A DNA stretch of 64,000 nt from Scytalidium lignicola. Taxonomy: Eukaryota; Ascomycota; Leotiomycetes. The notes beneath the pieces are model-generated. The model saw only the letters and a program-made list of their open reading frames with translations, did no database searches and was not told the origin of the DNA. Position numbers and translations under genes: made by a program. Below, one piece after another: positions 24,901 to 36,188 of this stretch. The stretch's first letter is position 1; each line of letters begins with the position of its first letter. The stretch lies in NCBI GenBank assembly GCA_002812745.2, contig NCSJ02000179.1, forward strand, positions 21,295-85,294. Direction: 5' to 3'.

Positions 24901-25439
24901 GTTAATAGTATTTTAAGTAGTAAAATATACTATATCATATTAGATTAGCTTATAACATTCGTTGATGAATATAAGAGCAATCCTTTATTTAAGGATATAA
25001 TAATGTAAAATGCTAGCTTCTTTAATATAAACGTTAATAATAGTTGTACTTATACTTAAGAAGCTTATAACATCCTGTTAACTAGTTCTACTTGCTCAAG
25101 CACAAAGCCAAGTAAGCTTATAACAACTTTTACAACTATAAAGCTAACTTTTACATATACTACTATACATATTTCGTTTACTTCGACAATACTATCAATA
25201 AGTACTCTGACAAAAACAGTTCTTCAATAAGGCTAAGTTAGTACTTTCTCAAGAAAATAGCTTATCTTTCTCTTTTAGCACATCTCTAATATGAGAAATT
25301 CAACTTTCTAACATTTTACAGTGTAATAGTGAAGGTTACACAGGCTTAACAGTATGCTAATCTCTGTATTAATGTATTACTACTTCTGTTTGGTAAGCTC
25401 AATGTGAATGAAGATCTTCCTTTTAAACACATTTTTATT
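21976..25439. other. AT-rich DNA without an assignable gene
   Basis: No open frame above about 60 codons and no recognised family. The stretch 22070-22460 has moderate GC. On the minus strand, 24660-24514 gives about 49 open codons of protein-like sequence (KVKMYYKDYVRIVLTAF, then INEVIFEKLLYNN), flanked by more of the same frame with stops. It is probably an old transposon, but I cannot name the family. Confidence 0.4.
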
Positions 25440-25459
25440 AAAGATCGTTGACGATCTTT
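25440..25459. promoter_or_regulatory. 9-bp perfect inverted repeat
   Basis: aaagatcgt-tg-acgatcttt, at the border between AT-rich DNA and the gene island, about 0.6 kb beyond the 3' end of the sugar porter. It could be a protein site or a relic end. Function unknown. Confidence 0.3.
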
Positions 25460-26074
25460 TAGAGGAGAATATAAGAAAATGAATATATTTGAAATGATAT
25501 TATAAAGTTATACAATTCTATCATTATATGATTATTTTACAATATATAGTCATACAATCAATTTTATATAGAACTAACGTTATTTGAATTCNAAAATTTG
25601 AAGATTTTATGAAAATCTTGCTTGTGTTTAACTGACACTAATATAATTCCTGCTGTAATACTCTAAAGCACTCTAATCAACGTTTACTTATCAAGCAGCA
25701 TGAATAAATCTTAAAAAGGAAAAGTATTCTCGTTAAAGAGTCTAGATATAGTATGGTGAGCTTGGCATAGGTTTGCTGTTTCAATCGTACCCATTTATCC
25801 CAGATGAGTAAGTAGATGTGAGGGGTTCGGGCCAACTCCGATGCCACCTTGCTCGAAACTCGGGACAGCGCCGAAGTTCTCGTGAATGAAACTCCAACTG
25901 CACATGATGATTCTATTATACTCTGGTTAACATTGGAATTTAATGGAGAAACAAGAGTGCCTGGTTCTCGTGCCCATCGCCTTTGACAAAGATTGACGGT
26001 ATCATCCTGGTGACCTCTTCCGTCCTACTGTATATGTCGCTTTATAATGTTTAATACGTTGTCTATCCTGCTTC

Positions 26075-27649
26075 TCAAACATTTTGTGCAAACTCTGAAT
26101 ATTCCACACCAACTACCTTTGTAGTATCAATCGCAGCATCATTCTCGTCTCTTAGCTTTATCTGGTTCTGCAACCGAGTCTCCAGCGCCGCGATGGAATC
26201 CTTATTAACAGAGTCCCTCACAACCGCCATCAACGACGGCCGTTTACCATCTCGGTCAGCAAACAGCAAGTCCACTGTTTCTAACGGGCGGCGCATCGTC
26301 TCTGGAAAGAAATAGAAGACTATCGGCACCGAAGCAAAGTTGATTACCGCAAAGACAATGTAGGATTTATAGTAGATACTTGAGATCATAGGCGGCGTGA
26401 TTTCTACTACTAAGAATGTGAAGAGCCATTGTGACACGACGGCAAGTGCACCGCCGCGCAGTCTCAGCTTGAGAGGAAGCAGTTCGCTAGGGTAAACCCA
26501 CATGTTGGACTGCCATCCAAGGGTGAAGAAGGTTTGGAAAAGGTAAAGAACAACGATTGCAGCGTAGCCTAAACCCTTTGTCCCAATGCCAACAAAGATG
26601 GCACAGAGTGCCATGCAGGTGCCCATGCCTACGGAGCCAAACATAAAGAGCTTTCGACGGCCAACATGATCAACGGCCCACCATGCAGTTAGGCTACTCA
26701 AGAAATACCAGGCCTGAAGGCCTCCTGAGACAATGAGAGCCTGATGGCGATCCAGTCCAACTGAATTCTGAAAGATATAAGGGCCCAACGACGACATGAC
26801 ATTGACGCCTGAGAGCTGCTGGAAAAAGTTGGCCAGGAATCCAATCAGCACGCGGGCATTTCCACTGATGCCGTTGTCTCGAAATACGTCACTCCAGGAT
26901 CCAGCTTCCTGAGCCTCGACCGCGATGGCGTATTGGATTTCTTTCATTTCAAAAACCACTTCTGGTGATTCTGTGAAGCCGCCTCGTAATGCCGCGAGGG
27001 CGAACAAGGCACGATCGACCTCATCGGCCGCGCAGAGATAGCGCGGTGATTCTGGGAGAAATGGGAGCAGAATGGCGACGATGATGACAAAGACCACCTG
27101 GAATGCGCAGGGCAACCTCCACGATATTGAGCCAGTGTATGACGCCATGCCGTAATCGAGCCAGTTAGAAATAATCAACCCCATAATCAGGTTAGACAAT
27201 TGCATTGCCATCATTCGGCCTCGGGACTTGGGCGTCGCGCACTCAACCAGCCAGATAGGGATTACGGTTGTCATGATGCCAAGGCCAAAGCCAGCAACCA
27301 GCCGACCAACAAGGAATTGTGCTAGTCCGAAGGAGGCGGCTTGGAGTATAGCTCCTATGGCTACGATAACAGCGCCGCCGAGGTTGCTGGTTTTGCGGCC
27401 ATACCTATCACCCAGAAGGAATTGGGAGAGTGCTCCAAATAGCGCCCCGACTTCGTATGAGGAGATGAGGAATGCAAGAAGTGACGAATTTGGGTTTCCA
27501 AAGACGTCGAGGAATTCAGATGAGGTGCTAAGGCCACCCATGAAGCCAAGATCGTAGCCAAAGAGGAGAAACCCAATCGAACAGCAGAATGTCACTGCGT
27601 AGACAAGGTTTTGGCCTCTAAGACCAAGGAAAGCAGGCGAATCAGGCAT
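26075..27649 (-). CDS. MFS sugar porter (hexose/disaccharide transporter type)
   Basis: A complete intronless frame of 524 residues. It belongs to the sugar porter family of the major facilitator superfamily: a plasma-membrane proton symporter or facilitator with twelve predicted helices. Motifs in order: GDRYGRK after helix 2 (about residues 80-86), PESPRYL after helix 6 (about 199-205), QQLSGVNV in helix 7 (about 285), DHVGRRK (about 330), and PETMRRPLETVDLLF after helix 12, a variant of PETKG-sLEEiD. The start is the ATG at 27647-27649 (MPDSPAF); three further codons upstream lead only to a TTG. Length is normal for the family. Base composition is ordinary and there are no disabling changes, unlike several genes in the next island. 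The substrate cannot be told from sequence. Confidence 0.9.
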   Translation of the reverse strand: MPDSPAFLGLRGQNLVYAVTFCCSIGFLLFGYDLGFMGGLSTSSEFLDVFGNPNSSLLAFLISSYEVGALFGALSQFLLGDRYGRKTSNLGGAVIVAIGAILQAASFGLAQFLVGRLVAGFGLGIMTTVIPIWLVECATPKSRGRMMAMQLSNLIMGLIISNWLDYGMASYTGSISWRLPCAFQVVFVIIVAILLPFLPESPRYLCAADEVDRALFALAALRGGFTESPEVVFEMKEIQYAIAVEAQEAGSWSDVFRDNGISGNARVLIGFLANFFQQLSGVNVMSSLGPYIFQNSVGLDRHQALIVSGGLQAWYFLSSLTAWWAVDHVGRRKLFMFGSVGMGTCMALCAIFVGIGTKGLGYAAIVVLYLFQTFFTLGWQSNMWVYPSELLPLKLRLRGGALAVVSQWLFTFLVVEITPPMISSIYYKSYIVFAVINFASVPIVFYFFPETMRRPLETVDLLFADRDGKRPSLMAVVRDSVNKDSIAALETRLQNQIKLRDENDAAIDTTKVVGVEYSEFAQNV

Positions 27650-30069
27650 TGTACGCAATAAAGTACCTGCATGTACACATAAAACTTAAATAAGTTGAGT
27701 GGCGAGTAGACTGGAACAATATTTTTGTGGAATGTTCTAATGCTATTATTATAAAGATTAATATGGAAACCTCGAGAGGGGAACGGCAAACCCCAGGTAA
27801 TTTCCCCGACATTCATATCGCCTTAAACTCCGTAAATGCATAGAAAATGCTCCTATGAAGTCTAGCCATCCTGCAGATCATACCCATGTTGTATCCAGCC
27901 CTGCATATAAGCATGAAGGCGCTCGGGGTTATCTCCGAGTTCTCTTTATCCGATCCGAAGTCAATCACTTAGAGTTAAAAGTTGAGGAAGAGCCGGCCAT
28001 AGCCTGAGTTATAAACATAAATCGTAAAGATGATTAGCTTGTACCATGCAATCTGAGGAATATATACTTATTCAAAATAGCAACAACCAGACAGGCAGAC
28101 GAAAAGGAATAAAATATCAAAACCCCCAACACTCGTTCATTTCATCCTGAATTATGTATTAAAAAGAGAACCCTTAAGACATTTTTTTAAAGGAAAATGA
28201 TTAGGTGATTCATGTATTGTTATCACGAGTAACTTGTCGTTGATAACTATTATTATCAGCTCACTAGCTAAAAGAACTAAAAAACACTGTGCAGTGCCTA
28301 TATGGAGGATCTGGACTCTAATCGAAAGATGATATCTACATTTCAGGTAATCTTGCTTATCCCCAGTTGCCATGAATAGGAGAAAGATATGTGGGCTGAG
28401 CTTCCTGTGGATGAGTATTATGTTATCCAGGATAACTTCTTATATCACGCGAAACCTCAATCTTTCCGTACAAAATAAAACTATCTATTATCTTGTCGAA
28501 GAAGTTTCGTGATTCCGCTTGATATCGACACTATTTTAAATTGCGCCTCGATTCCACCATCAAACCAATATTCCTCCTCCCCATACATAAAGTTATTCCA
28601 CTTCCACCCCCGCTTCTGCATTCCACTCCGAGTCGAGCTAACTTCTTGCGGTTGACCAGAACTCCCTGATACTAACTACTCAAGAATCTGAATAACAAAG
28701 AGGGTAGTTGTACTCGATTCTTGCCTTCAAGATATGAAACAATGTAAATCTCTTCTTTAAGGGCCATTACGACAGCTAGGGAAAACAGGCCCAACATCTT
28801 AAGAGAAATTGTTGTTGGCGTCGTCACCAGTATTCGAACTAGATGGATGTACCAAGTTATTTGACAAGAATTGATATTTGTTCTCTTAACATAGTACTCA
28901 CCCTACACTAAGTATCAACCGTCCCGTCTCTCCTTGTCACGGACGACAAGCTCATCGGACGACTATTGCACGTGGAAGAAATCCAGATGTTCCCCTACTG
29001 CGAAATGAGGAATAGACACGTGGGAGCATGATACTTAGCTATGGCCACTTCCCTGACAACCTATATCCGCTAGTGAGATTACTATTGGCATTTGAAATCC
29101 GGGGGGGGGAGACAAATTTCAATATCTGTTGGTCTGAGTTCCATGATCTCCACTACCAATCTAATTGGTCTTTTAATCTGTTTCCAATTAGTAAGGCTCA
29201 GGGGGTTAATCGGGTGGGCTGCAGTTGGTCTCAAATTTGTTCAGCGGATGCGGCTTTTAACTTAAATCAGTTCAAATTGTTTTATCTCTTAATTCAACAT
29301 ATTTCAAACGTTTATTATAACATTTTCAATTAAAAACTTTATAATAAAAATTATTGTTTACATAAATATCTTCAGAATCTGAGATAAGGGAGTGGAAAAT
29401 GATGTTGGTTTTAAATAAGACATCGACGAAACCAAACTATAGAAATCTTTCCCTTGAATATTCCACGGACATGCCCCGAGAAGGAACTGTAAATCTCATC
29501 ATTCTTAAACAGGCTTGTGTTATCATCACATCTTCTTCGGACCGAACAGCTACACGTGGATAGACGGGACTCTCTTCAAGTTTGAAATTTCCAAGCATTT
29601 GATATCATCCAATTCTAGTGTCATTATGTTGTGGAGCTTACAGCAAACCGGAATACGACTAACTGGAGGATAGTGATTTCCTCAGAGGTATTAGCCTTGC
29701 GGTGGCATACTTGGTGGGAGAGGTGCAGGACGCAGCAACAGGAGCATCAAATGATTCAGCGCGCGACAGAATTATACCTGCCGATATTAGGATTACTGTT
29801 TTTAATGATGAGGAGTTGAGACATATGTTTAAGTACTGTAAACTTTATTGGTATGGATCAGACTGAATCCTGTTCAGTGCTGAGGAAATCCGCTTCATTT
29901 TCGATCCCGGGAACCTTCAACCCATTTCAACTCAAAATTGATAACAACAAATGAAACAAAGATGAACACGTAGTTAGAATTGACTTACAATTGCTTGATG
30001 ATAGTAATACAATAGTGAAAACCATAAACACTCTGGCACCGTGTAGGATTGAGGGAACAGATCTTTTAG
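27650..30069. other. Intergenic region, no supported gene
   Basis: Ordinary GC. Short frames (for example 29028-29333 plus and 28152-28373 minus) lack family features and have no supporting splice pattern. A run of nine G is present at about 29101-29109. The part just upstream of the sugar porter presumably holds its promoter; I could not assign sites. Confidence 0.5.
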
Positions 30070-31134
30070 TTACTCCCGACCCATCTCTTGCTTCTCCACC
30101 ACTACGCTTTGAACGCTCGGAGCACTTCTCCTATGGTTAATCTGAACTTGTCGTATAGAACTCTGTTTAAGTTTCAGAAACATATTACTGTCACTTCGTC
30201 TATAGCCTTCCCTCTCTAATACCGAAGCCGCTAATGAATGGGGCCGACATGGCAACTCATTTTCCAACCACAATGCCGGAGAGATGGGAGAAATTTGTGC
30301 ATCCTCCTTCTCAGACCCACTAGATGAATGTTCCTTAAAGAGCATATTGGAGTAGTAGATTTTGGCCCAACTTGGTACGGACTTAGCGAACCGGGCTTTG
30401 CTGCTTGCAGAGGTTGTTGTCATCTGACTGTTCCTATTATTCCATGGGGCAGTTGAAATGGCCACCGCTGGTGGAGGAGGGGGAGTATTTCCACTTCCGC
30501 TTCCACTACCACTGCCACTGCCACTACCACTACCCCCAGCGATGCCTCCAGCACTGGACTGAGCTGCTACGCTTGAGCCAGCACCGACCACAGCAGAAGA
30601 TGCGTTATCTGGAAGGGCGGGGACTGTAGTGGGAGCGCTGGGGTCTGGAATGTTTGGATCAGAAGAGGAACCAGGAGCTGGTGGTAGTCCTGGTGGTGCC
30701 CCAACTACTGGTGGAGGAGGAGGGGGTGGTGACGATGGCGGCCCTGCTGGTGGTCCCGCTGGTGGTCCTGCAGGAGGTGGAGGTGGAGGTGGAGGTGGTA
30801 ACGATGGTGGTGCCGGAACAGGAGCAGGAGGTGGTGGAGGTGGTGGAGACGGTGGAGGAGGAGAAGGAGGAGAAGGAGGAGACGGAGGAGACGGAGGAGC
30901 AGGGGGAGGCGGTGGTGGTGGAGGAGAAGGAGGAGCAGGTGGTGGCGGTGGTGGTGGTGGTGCAGGGGCAGTGGTTGCAATCGGGGCAGATGCTGGAGCT
31001 GACACTGGTTNCGCCGGCGGTGGAGATGAAGTCGGTGGTGGTGGTGATGGTGGTGGTGGTGTAGGAGCAGTTGAATAAACGGAGATAATTGTAGTTAGGA
31101 ATGCCAAGGAAGTGAGCTGTTGCACAAGGCTCAA
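30070..31134 (-). CDS. Proline-rich, possibly secreted protein (start uncertain)
   Basis: An open frame of 354 codons. It opens with a hydrophobic stretch (QQLTSLAFLTTIISVYSTA) that looks like a signal peptide. About 150 residues of Pro runs broken by Ala, Ser, Thr and Gly follow, then a GSGSGSGS linker and an ordinary 120-residue C-terminal part with no recognised domain. The codon at 31134 is TTG, and there is no ATG upstream before an in-frame TGA near 31179, so a first exon upstream or a truncation is likely. The complementary strand has a Gly-rich frame (30629-31078) that does begin with ATG, so the coding strand is not certain. I prefer minus because of the signal-like start and the non-repetitive C-terminus. 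One N at 31011. Confidence 0.4.
   Translation of the reverse strand: MSLVQQLTSLAFLTTIISVYSTAPTPPPPSPPPPTSSPPPAXPVSAPASAPIATTAPAPPPPPPPPAPPSPPPPPPPPAPPSPPSPPSPPSPPPPSPPPPPPPAPVPAPPSLPPPPPPPPPAGPPAGPPAGPPSSPPPPPPPVVGAPPGLPPAPGSSSDPNIPDPSAPTTVPALPDNASSAVVGAGSSVAAQSSAGGIAGGSGSGSGSGSGSGSGNTPPPPPAVAISTAPWNNRNSQMTTTSASSKARFAKSVPSWAKIYYSNMLFKEHSSSGSEKEDAQISPISPALWLENELPCRPHSLAASVLEREGYRRSDSNMFLKLKQSSIRQVQINHRRSAPSVQSVVVEKQEMGRE
30480..31060. repeat. Low-complexity ggtggagga-type repeat field
   Basis: Imperfect GGT/GGA/GGC triplet repeats on the plus strand (CCN on the minus), which encode the proline runs of the minus-strand frame. A likely site of length change. Confidence 0.6.
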
Positions 31135-31309
31135 GGCTGGAGGCGGATCAAAATTGCCAACTGCGAAAGTGCAAGATGCTCATAAAGGATTAATGGCTGT
31201 TCTGAGCTTTGAAAGTATTAATATAAATAGATTCAGTGTAAACCTAAGATCTAGTTCAGAGCTTGAGTACTTCGACAAGAAGCTAAGAGTTATGTATCCA
31301 GGTTGCTAA

Positions 31310-32710
31310 GAGATAATACTTTAAAGAATAAAGGTGTTAAAATCTTAGTAGTTTATTAGTGTAGACTTATNAAAAACAATTAATGTTGAATAATTTGTTT
31401 TGTTTAAATGCTAATGTAATGTTGAACATAATATTATTAATAATAGAGTATAGACTATTATTAAGTAAACAGGTAAAAGTTAATATTATTAAGAAGATAA
31501 TATAATTTGACAAAGAAATACTAAGATGATCTTGTCAGTTTGTTATTGTATAATATAATATATTAAAAATGCAAGACTTGTACTTACAATGTTTTTCTAT
31601 TTACTATTGCATTTACAACAAAAAATAAGATAATGGTTAAAATAATTAGTAAAGTTGTATTTGCTCTTAGTTTGAACGTAAGTTAGTAATATAGTAAAAT
31701 TACTTATGTATTAATATTATACTTGATGAGCTATTCTCTGTACATTTATATTAACATTGTAATTATATACTACAAGAGTTTAGTCATACATATACATTAA
31801 AGAAGTAAAGTATATAATGTAATTATAATTGTAGTAGTAATAATATTGATATTAATCTTAATAAAGCTGGATTTACTTATAAAAGTGTTTAAAAAAGTAA
31901 AAGTAGTTAAGGTTTTTAATGCTTCTAGATAAGAAGTATACAGATTATTATACTAAGATAATAGATTATTAAAGTTGTTAAAGAATATTAATATTATTAA
32001 TGAACTTGTTATTAATATTCTAGTTCTTACAATTACTATTATAATAACATTTACATGTATTAGCTTTTAAAGATTTATTATTAACTTATTATTAAATAAT
32101 TAAATGTATATTAAAATTATTTTACTTATAAACTACTTACTTTAAGAGTTTAAGCTTATTAATAAAGATAAAAGCAACAATACTTATAAGATTTAATGTT
32201 TTGTTAACATTGTTAAGCATTGTGATAAATGAGTAAAGCTTATAATAGAAATATTATAAAGAATATGTTTATAAGAAAAAAGAAGTAAGTAAATAACAAG
32301 TTGTATACTTATTTATTCTTTTAGTATTTCTAATTATCTTTTATCNTTTTTTTAATTTATAACTTAACAATTATACTGCTTACTTAAAGTGTTAAAGTAT
32401 TATTATCACAAATGTTTACTTAAAGTATGATTTGTATAAGCTTTTAATATATAAAGAGACTACTAAACTGTATTTGTTATTCTTTTAATAGCATTGTAAA
32501 TCTGCTTACAATTCCTAAAGTTGTAAATAATTTAACTAATGATAAATGTAAACAATTTAGATTATTACAGTTATACTGTTTTAGATAATTACTTTAATAG
32601 TTAAGCTTACTTTATGTTAATAGATAATTATAAAATTATAAACAAATAATTTTTTAGTCTTGTTATTCAACTATTCTGAAGTTTAGTAAAAAGATTAACT
32701 ATTACCTATA
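31310..32710. other. AT-rich DNA, no gene seen
   Basis: A sharp drop in GC just after the proline-rich locus. Stops in all frames; no recognised transposon motif. Probably a RIP-degraded repeat. Confidence 0.45.
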
Positions 32711-33000
32711 TGTTATAACCTTTCTATTTTGAGGCTTAAAGCTCGGTAACACTAGTTACACAGAGAACTTCTACATAGAAGAAGTTAAGATTACATAATT
32801 TAAAATTATATAATAAACCTAAAAGAACTAGAAAGTCTAGAAGATCTGAAGCTTGAAGAACTCTTAACTCTAGAAAGTATAAAAGTCTATATAAGTAGAT
32901 AGTTTTCCTAGTTAAGATAGAACTTTATACTTAACTTAAATTAAATATCTTGTAAAAAGATCTTCTAATAACTTAACTAGTACTTGTAACTTTACATTTG
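32711..33000 (+). repeat. Diverged LTR-like block related to family G
   Basis: Begins TGTTATAACC and contains gaggctt...cggtaacactagttacacagagaactt and a ctatataag box, in the same order as the family G LTRs. The right border is unclear. Confidence 0.4.
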
Positions 33001-33289
33001 TATATAAGCTTTTAAACAAATAATATAATATTTATATAAAGTAAATATCCGAATACTTTATTAACAAGTATACAAAGTATGTTATACTTAAAACTTTAGT
33101 AAAAAACAAGTTATTATGATGGACATTCTTAATTGCAAATTAGAATAAGCTACTTTAATATTAGAAGAATAGAATATACATAGATAAAACAATTATATGT
33201 ATAAATATACTCAAAAGAATATGATTATTATATACTTAAGAAGNAAAAACAAAAACTTGATTATATCCAATACATATTCTATTCTAACT

Positions 33290-33825
33290 ATTAATTTGTT
33301 ATAGTATAAGTTGTTATTAATTATAATTATAAGTTAAAGCTTTATTTTGTTTTATACAAAAGAGAAAGTAAAGGATTTATACAAAAGAAGTATGTTAAAC
33401 AAATCTTTTAAAAGTTATTAAAAGAAATATTCGAAAATAAGGTAAAGTTAAAGGAAAAGTTCAAAACCTGAAAAGTGTATTAATATGTAGAGGACAATAA
33501 CTAAGTGTATAGTAAAAAGAATATAGCAAAAAATAAAAAAGTTATGCAATAGAATTCGAATAGAATGCTATATTAGATTAATTGATTGGCCTCCTTAATC
33601 GCCTGATTTGAATCCTATCGAAAATATATGGCAAGTCCTTAAGCAATTACTTAGAAATTGAAAGATAGCAAATAAGTGGAAATTAGAGGATCTTAAAGTA
33701 ATTATATAAGATATATAAGAGAATCAGATCTCAATTGAATAGTATATTAACTACTTTATTGATATTATGCTTGAAAGGATAACAAAGGTCAAGATGCGAA
33801 AGGGAAGCTCTTCAGGGTAGTAGTA
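33290..33825 (+). pseudogene. Tc1/mariner transposase relic
   Basis: The plus strand reads through stops as the catalytic C-terminal part of a Tc1/mariner DDE transposase. INYNYKLKLYFVLYKRE is near 33310-33365. VYXYVEDN (second catalytic Asp region) is near 33478-33500. DWPPXSPDLNPIENIWQVLK (about 33584-33643) carries the last catalytic residue. The C-terminus runs to KVKMRKGSSSG. The N-terminal helix-turn-helix part and the terminal inverted repeats were not found. Stops fit RIP. Confidence 0.8.
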
Positions 33826-33845
33826 GTAGTAATTGTAGTAGTAAA
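33817..33845. repeat. (GTA)n microsatellite
   Basis: Five tandem gta units, then two more after a short break, just after the transposase relic. Confidence 0.6.
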
Positions 33846-33908
33846 ATAGGGGTAATAAAATAGCCATAGAAAATTCCTTAATTTGGGTAGCAGAATTCGT
33901 TCGCTTGC

Positions 33909-33940
33909 AGGGGGTGCGTGATTCATTTCTTGCACCCCCT
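33909..33940. repeat. 9-bp hairpin agggggtgc / gcaccccct
   Basis: A perfect inverted repeat with a 14-base loop at the start of the second gene island. It might be a relic transposon end or a structural site. No partner copy was seen. Confidence 0.35.
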
Positions 33941-34474
33941 TACGTATCTTCAAAGTGGCGTCGTTGCCTTATATTTAAACAGGTTATATATGTTTACCAT
34001 TCATTGCTACTGAAGTAAGGCCGTTGAGTGGAAGAATCCTTGAAATTACTTATACTAATTTAGTTTAATAAGCTTAAGCGAATAAGGTCCTAAGGGATAC
34101 ACTTGTAATTTTACTATAAATTATATCAAATTTCACTAATTAGAGTTTTATACTTAATAAGATATAACATAATTAACTGAACTATTAGTTAACTAACTTG
34201 CATTATATTATATAATAATCAATACAACATCATCCTCTTCTCTTTTATCATATTCCCTAATGAGCCCTTTAGAATCCTTACGTTGCCCACCTCAACTTTT
34301 ACAATGTTTAAATTCTAAGTAAGTAGATTCACGAGCCTCTTTTAATCTACACTATAACATTGCAAACATTAGAATAATAGATCACAATCTACGGACCTTC
34401 ACAATTTAATGATATAAAAGCAGAAGTTAAAACCCTCATTTTAAATAGTTTAAAATCATAATAAAAGAATAGAG
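33941..34474. other. Intergenic region, no gene seen
   Basis: Moderately AT-rich, no supported frame. Confidence 0.4.
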
Positions 34475-34660
34475 TAATGAAGAATGCAACTAGAGTAATG
34501 AAGAGTGCGAATAAAAGCAAGAAAGAGTATCAATGAAGTAAGAGATAGTGCGAATAAAGAAAGAAAATGTGTGAATAAAAAAAGGAAAAATGAGAATGAA
34601 AGTAAGGAAGAGTGCGAATGAAGCAAAGAAAAGTGCGAATGAGAGCATAGAAGAGTTCAG
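34475..34660. repeat. Degenerate tandem repeat, gaagagtgcgaatgaaagcaa type
   Basis: About seven imperfect units of roughly 22-30 bases built on the words gtgcgaat and aatgaag. The minus-strand frame across it (34490-34780) is a by-product: a repetitive Phe/Ser-rich chain. Confidence 0.5.
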
Positions 34661-34832
34661 ATAGCGGAGAGGAGAAATAAGACCAAGGTAAGAATTGAAG
34701 AAACATGGTGAAGTGTAGAAAAATTCAGATTCCGTTATAACTATTAACGCTAGCCAGTTAATGAGAATACCGTAAATCATACCGGTATATAATGTTAGTT
34801 AGGACATTGTATGGCCAAGGAGCTTATTTGTA

Positions 34833-35778
34833 TCAGGATATGACAGCAGGATAGGATATGATTGTTATATTCGCCTTGATCTTATGACCAACAGCGTTCC
34901 AGCTAACTGGAAAGTTGTGCCATGGCATCAGCTTGGACGCATAACTGATGAGAAGTTGATGTTGCCTATACTGAGTGAATACAGGAGGGGACTGAGTTGC
35001 TGCAATAACATCCGTCTTTACCATTTCCGACTTCGTAGATGAGGTAAAGTTATGGTTAGTTGACGATTCTTCTTGGGGCGCTTTGCTGGTGATATCAACT
35101 TCTCGTTCTCCGACGCTACGGTAGAAAAGACTCTCTTCAAGAAAGAAAAAGAAGACGATCAAGATCAGTCCGCAGAATATGGCACCCCATCGCATAATCC
35201 AACGCCAGTTTTCCATGCCGGTTGCCATGTACCGTTGCCAAATGGAGTCAATGGCTGAGCCAAGTGAACCCATTGCAATGTAAAGGGACACCATGGCACC
35301 TTATTAATGAGCAAAGCTGACATCTGTAATCTAAGCAATGAGAGGTTAATATTAGAAAGTCTTGGCTCTGGAATTTGACGACTTACCGATATCTCAACGA
35401 GAACATCGAAGGGAGCAGCTCCAAAACGACAAGGATACACGAGCCACTATACTGGTCGAAGCTTGTTATAAACATCTGCAAGATTTGGGATAAGAGAAGT
35501 ACGATCATGATGGCAAGATAGACAAGGCGGCGTCCGAATTCTTTGCCCCGACAGATTGGTAAAATTTCCTGATAGCAAAGCTGGTGGAGGACTTACTATG
35601 AGTTAGAGGAATGCAGAAGATGTTTCCAAGACCAAGGAAGAAATTCTGAAAAGCAACGCTAGCATTCATCTTTATGGCATTTACGCCAATCGCCTTTTCA
35701 ACTTGAGCGAAAACAGTTGTAAGGTTTGTGAGGTGAAAGATGATGGATTGCACGAGTGCGAAGGCGTACAGTAACTAC
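34833..35778 (-). pseudogene. MFS transporter pseudogene (N-terminal half only)
   Basis: A broken drug:H+ antiporter-like MFS gene. The first exon part reads SIIFHLTNLTTVFAQVEKAI ... NFFLGLGNIFCIPLTH. A GT-AG intron at 35541-35596 (56 nt) restores KFGRRLVYLAIM. A one-base loss near 35426 then breaks the frame before FGAAPFDVLVEIS. A second intron at 35331-35386 leads to ITDVSFAH followed by two consecutive TAA codons (35301-35306). After these come MVSLYIAMGSLGSAID and NWRWIMRWGAIFCGLILIVFFFFLEES. It ends in the central cytoplasmic loop. Helices 7-12 are missing, and a stop lies just upstream of 35778. The introns still splice correctly in the conceptual model, so the decay is recent enough to follow. 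Confidence 0.8.
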
Positions 35779-36188
35779 CGAGCTATAGATGCTTAAGATA
35801 CAAGGAATGATATGGAAGCGAGCTAGCTAGCCAAGCCTTTGACAAGCAACAAATGTTGAACGGAATACTTTTAGGCTGGGGCTATAAATAGACACGAACC
35901 ACCTGGAAAAATCGGATACTATTACTATGCTGCGCTGTCTTCGCAAGCCTGGACGTGAGAATTTCTATATCGTATCGAGAGTATCGACTATATAAACTCT
36001 ATCACGGGCAGGACTTAAATTGAGTTTCTCTAATGACACTGCAAAAGTGCTATAATAGTAGATAAAATAAAATCTTTGAGCAAAATATAAGTGTAGCAAG
36101 CGTTCGAAGCAACTAATTGAAATATAAGGAGACAACCTGAAGCAGAAAACCTACATATCTTATCCTAGTATGGCTATCTGGATCTGAG

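Noticed and set aside
30629..31078. Gly-rich plus-strand protein of 149 residues
   Set aside because: Mirror of the proline-rich frame across the same triplet repeats; no non-repetitive domain.
34490..34780. Phe/Ser-rich 96-residue membrane protein on the minus strand
   Set aside because: It lies across a degenerate tandem repeat, which explains its repetitive sequence.
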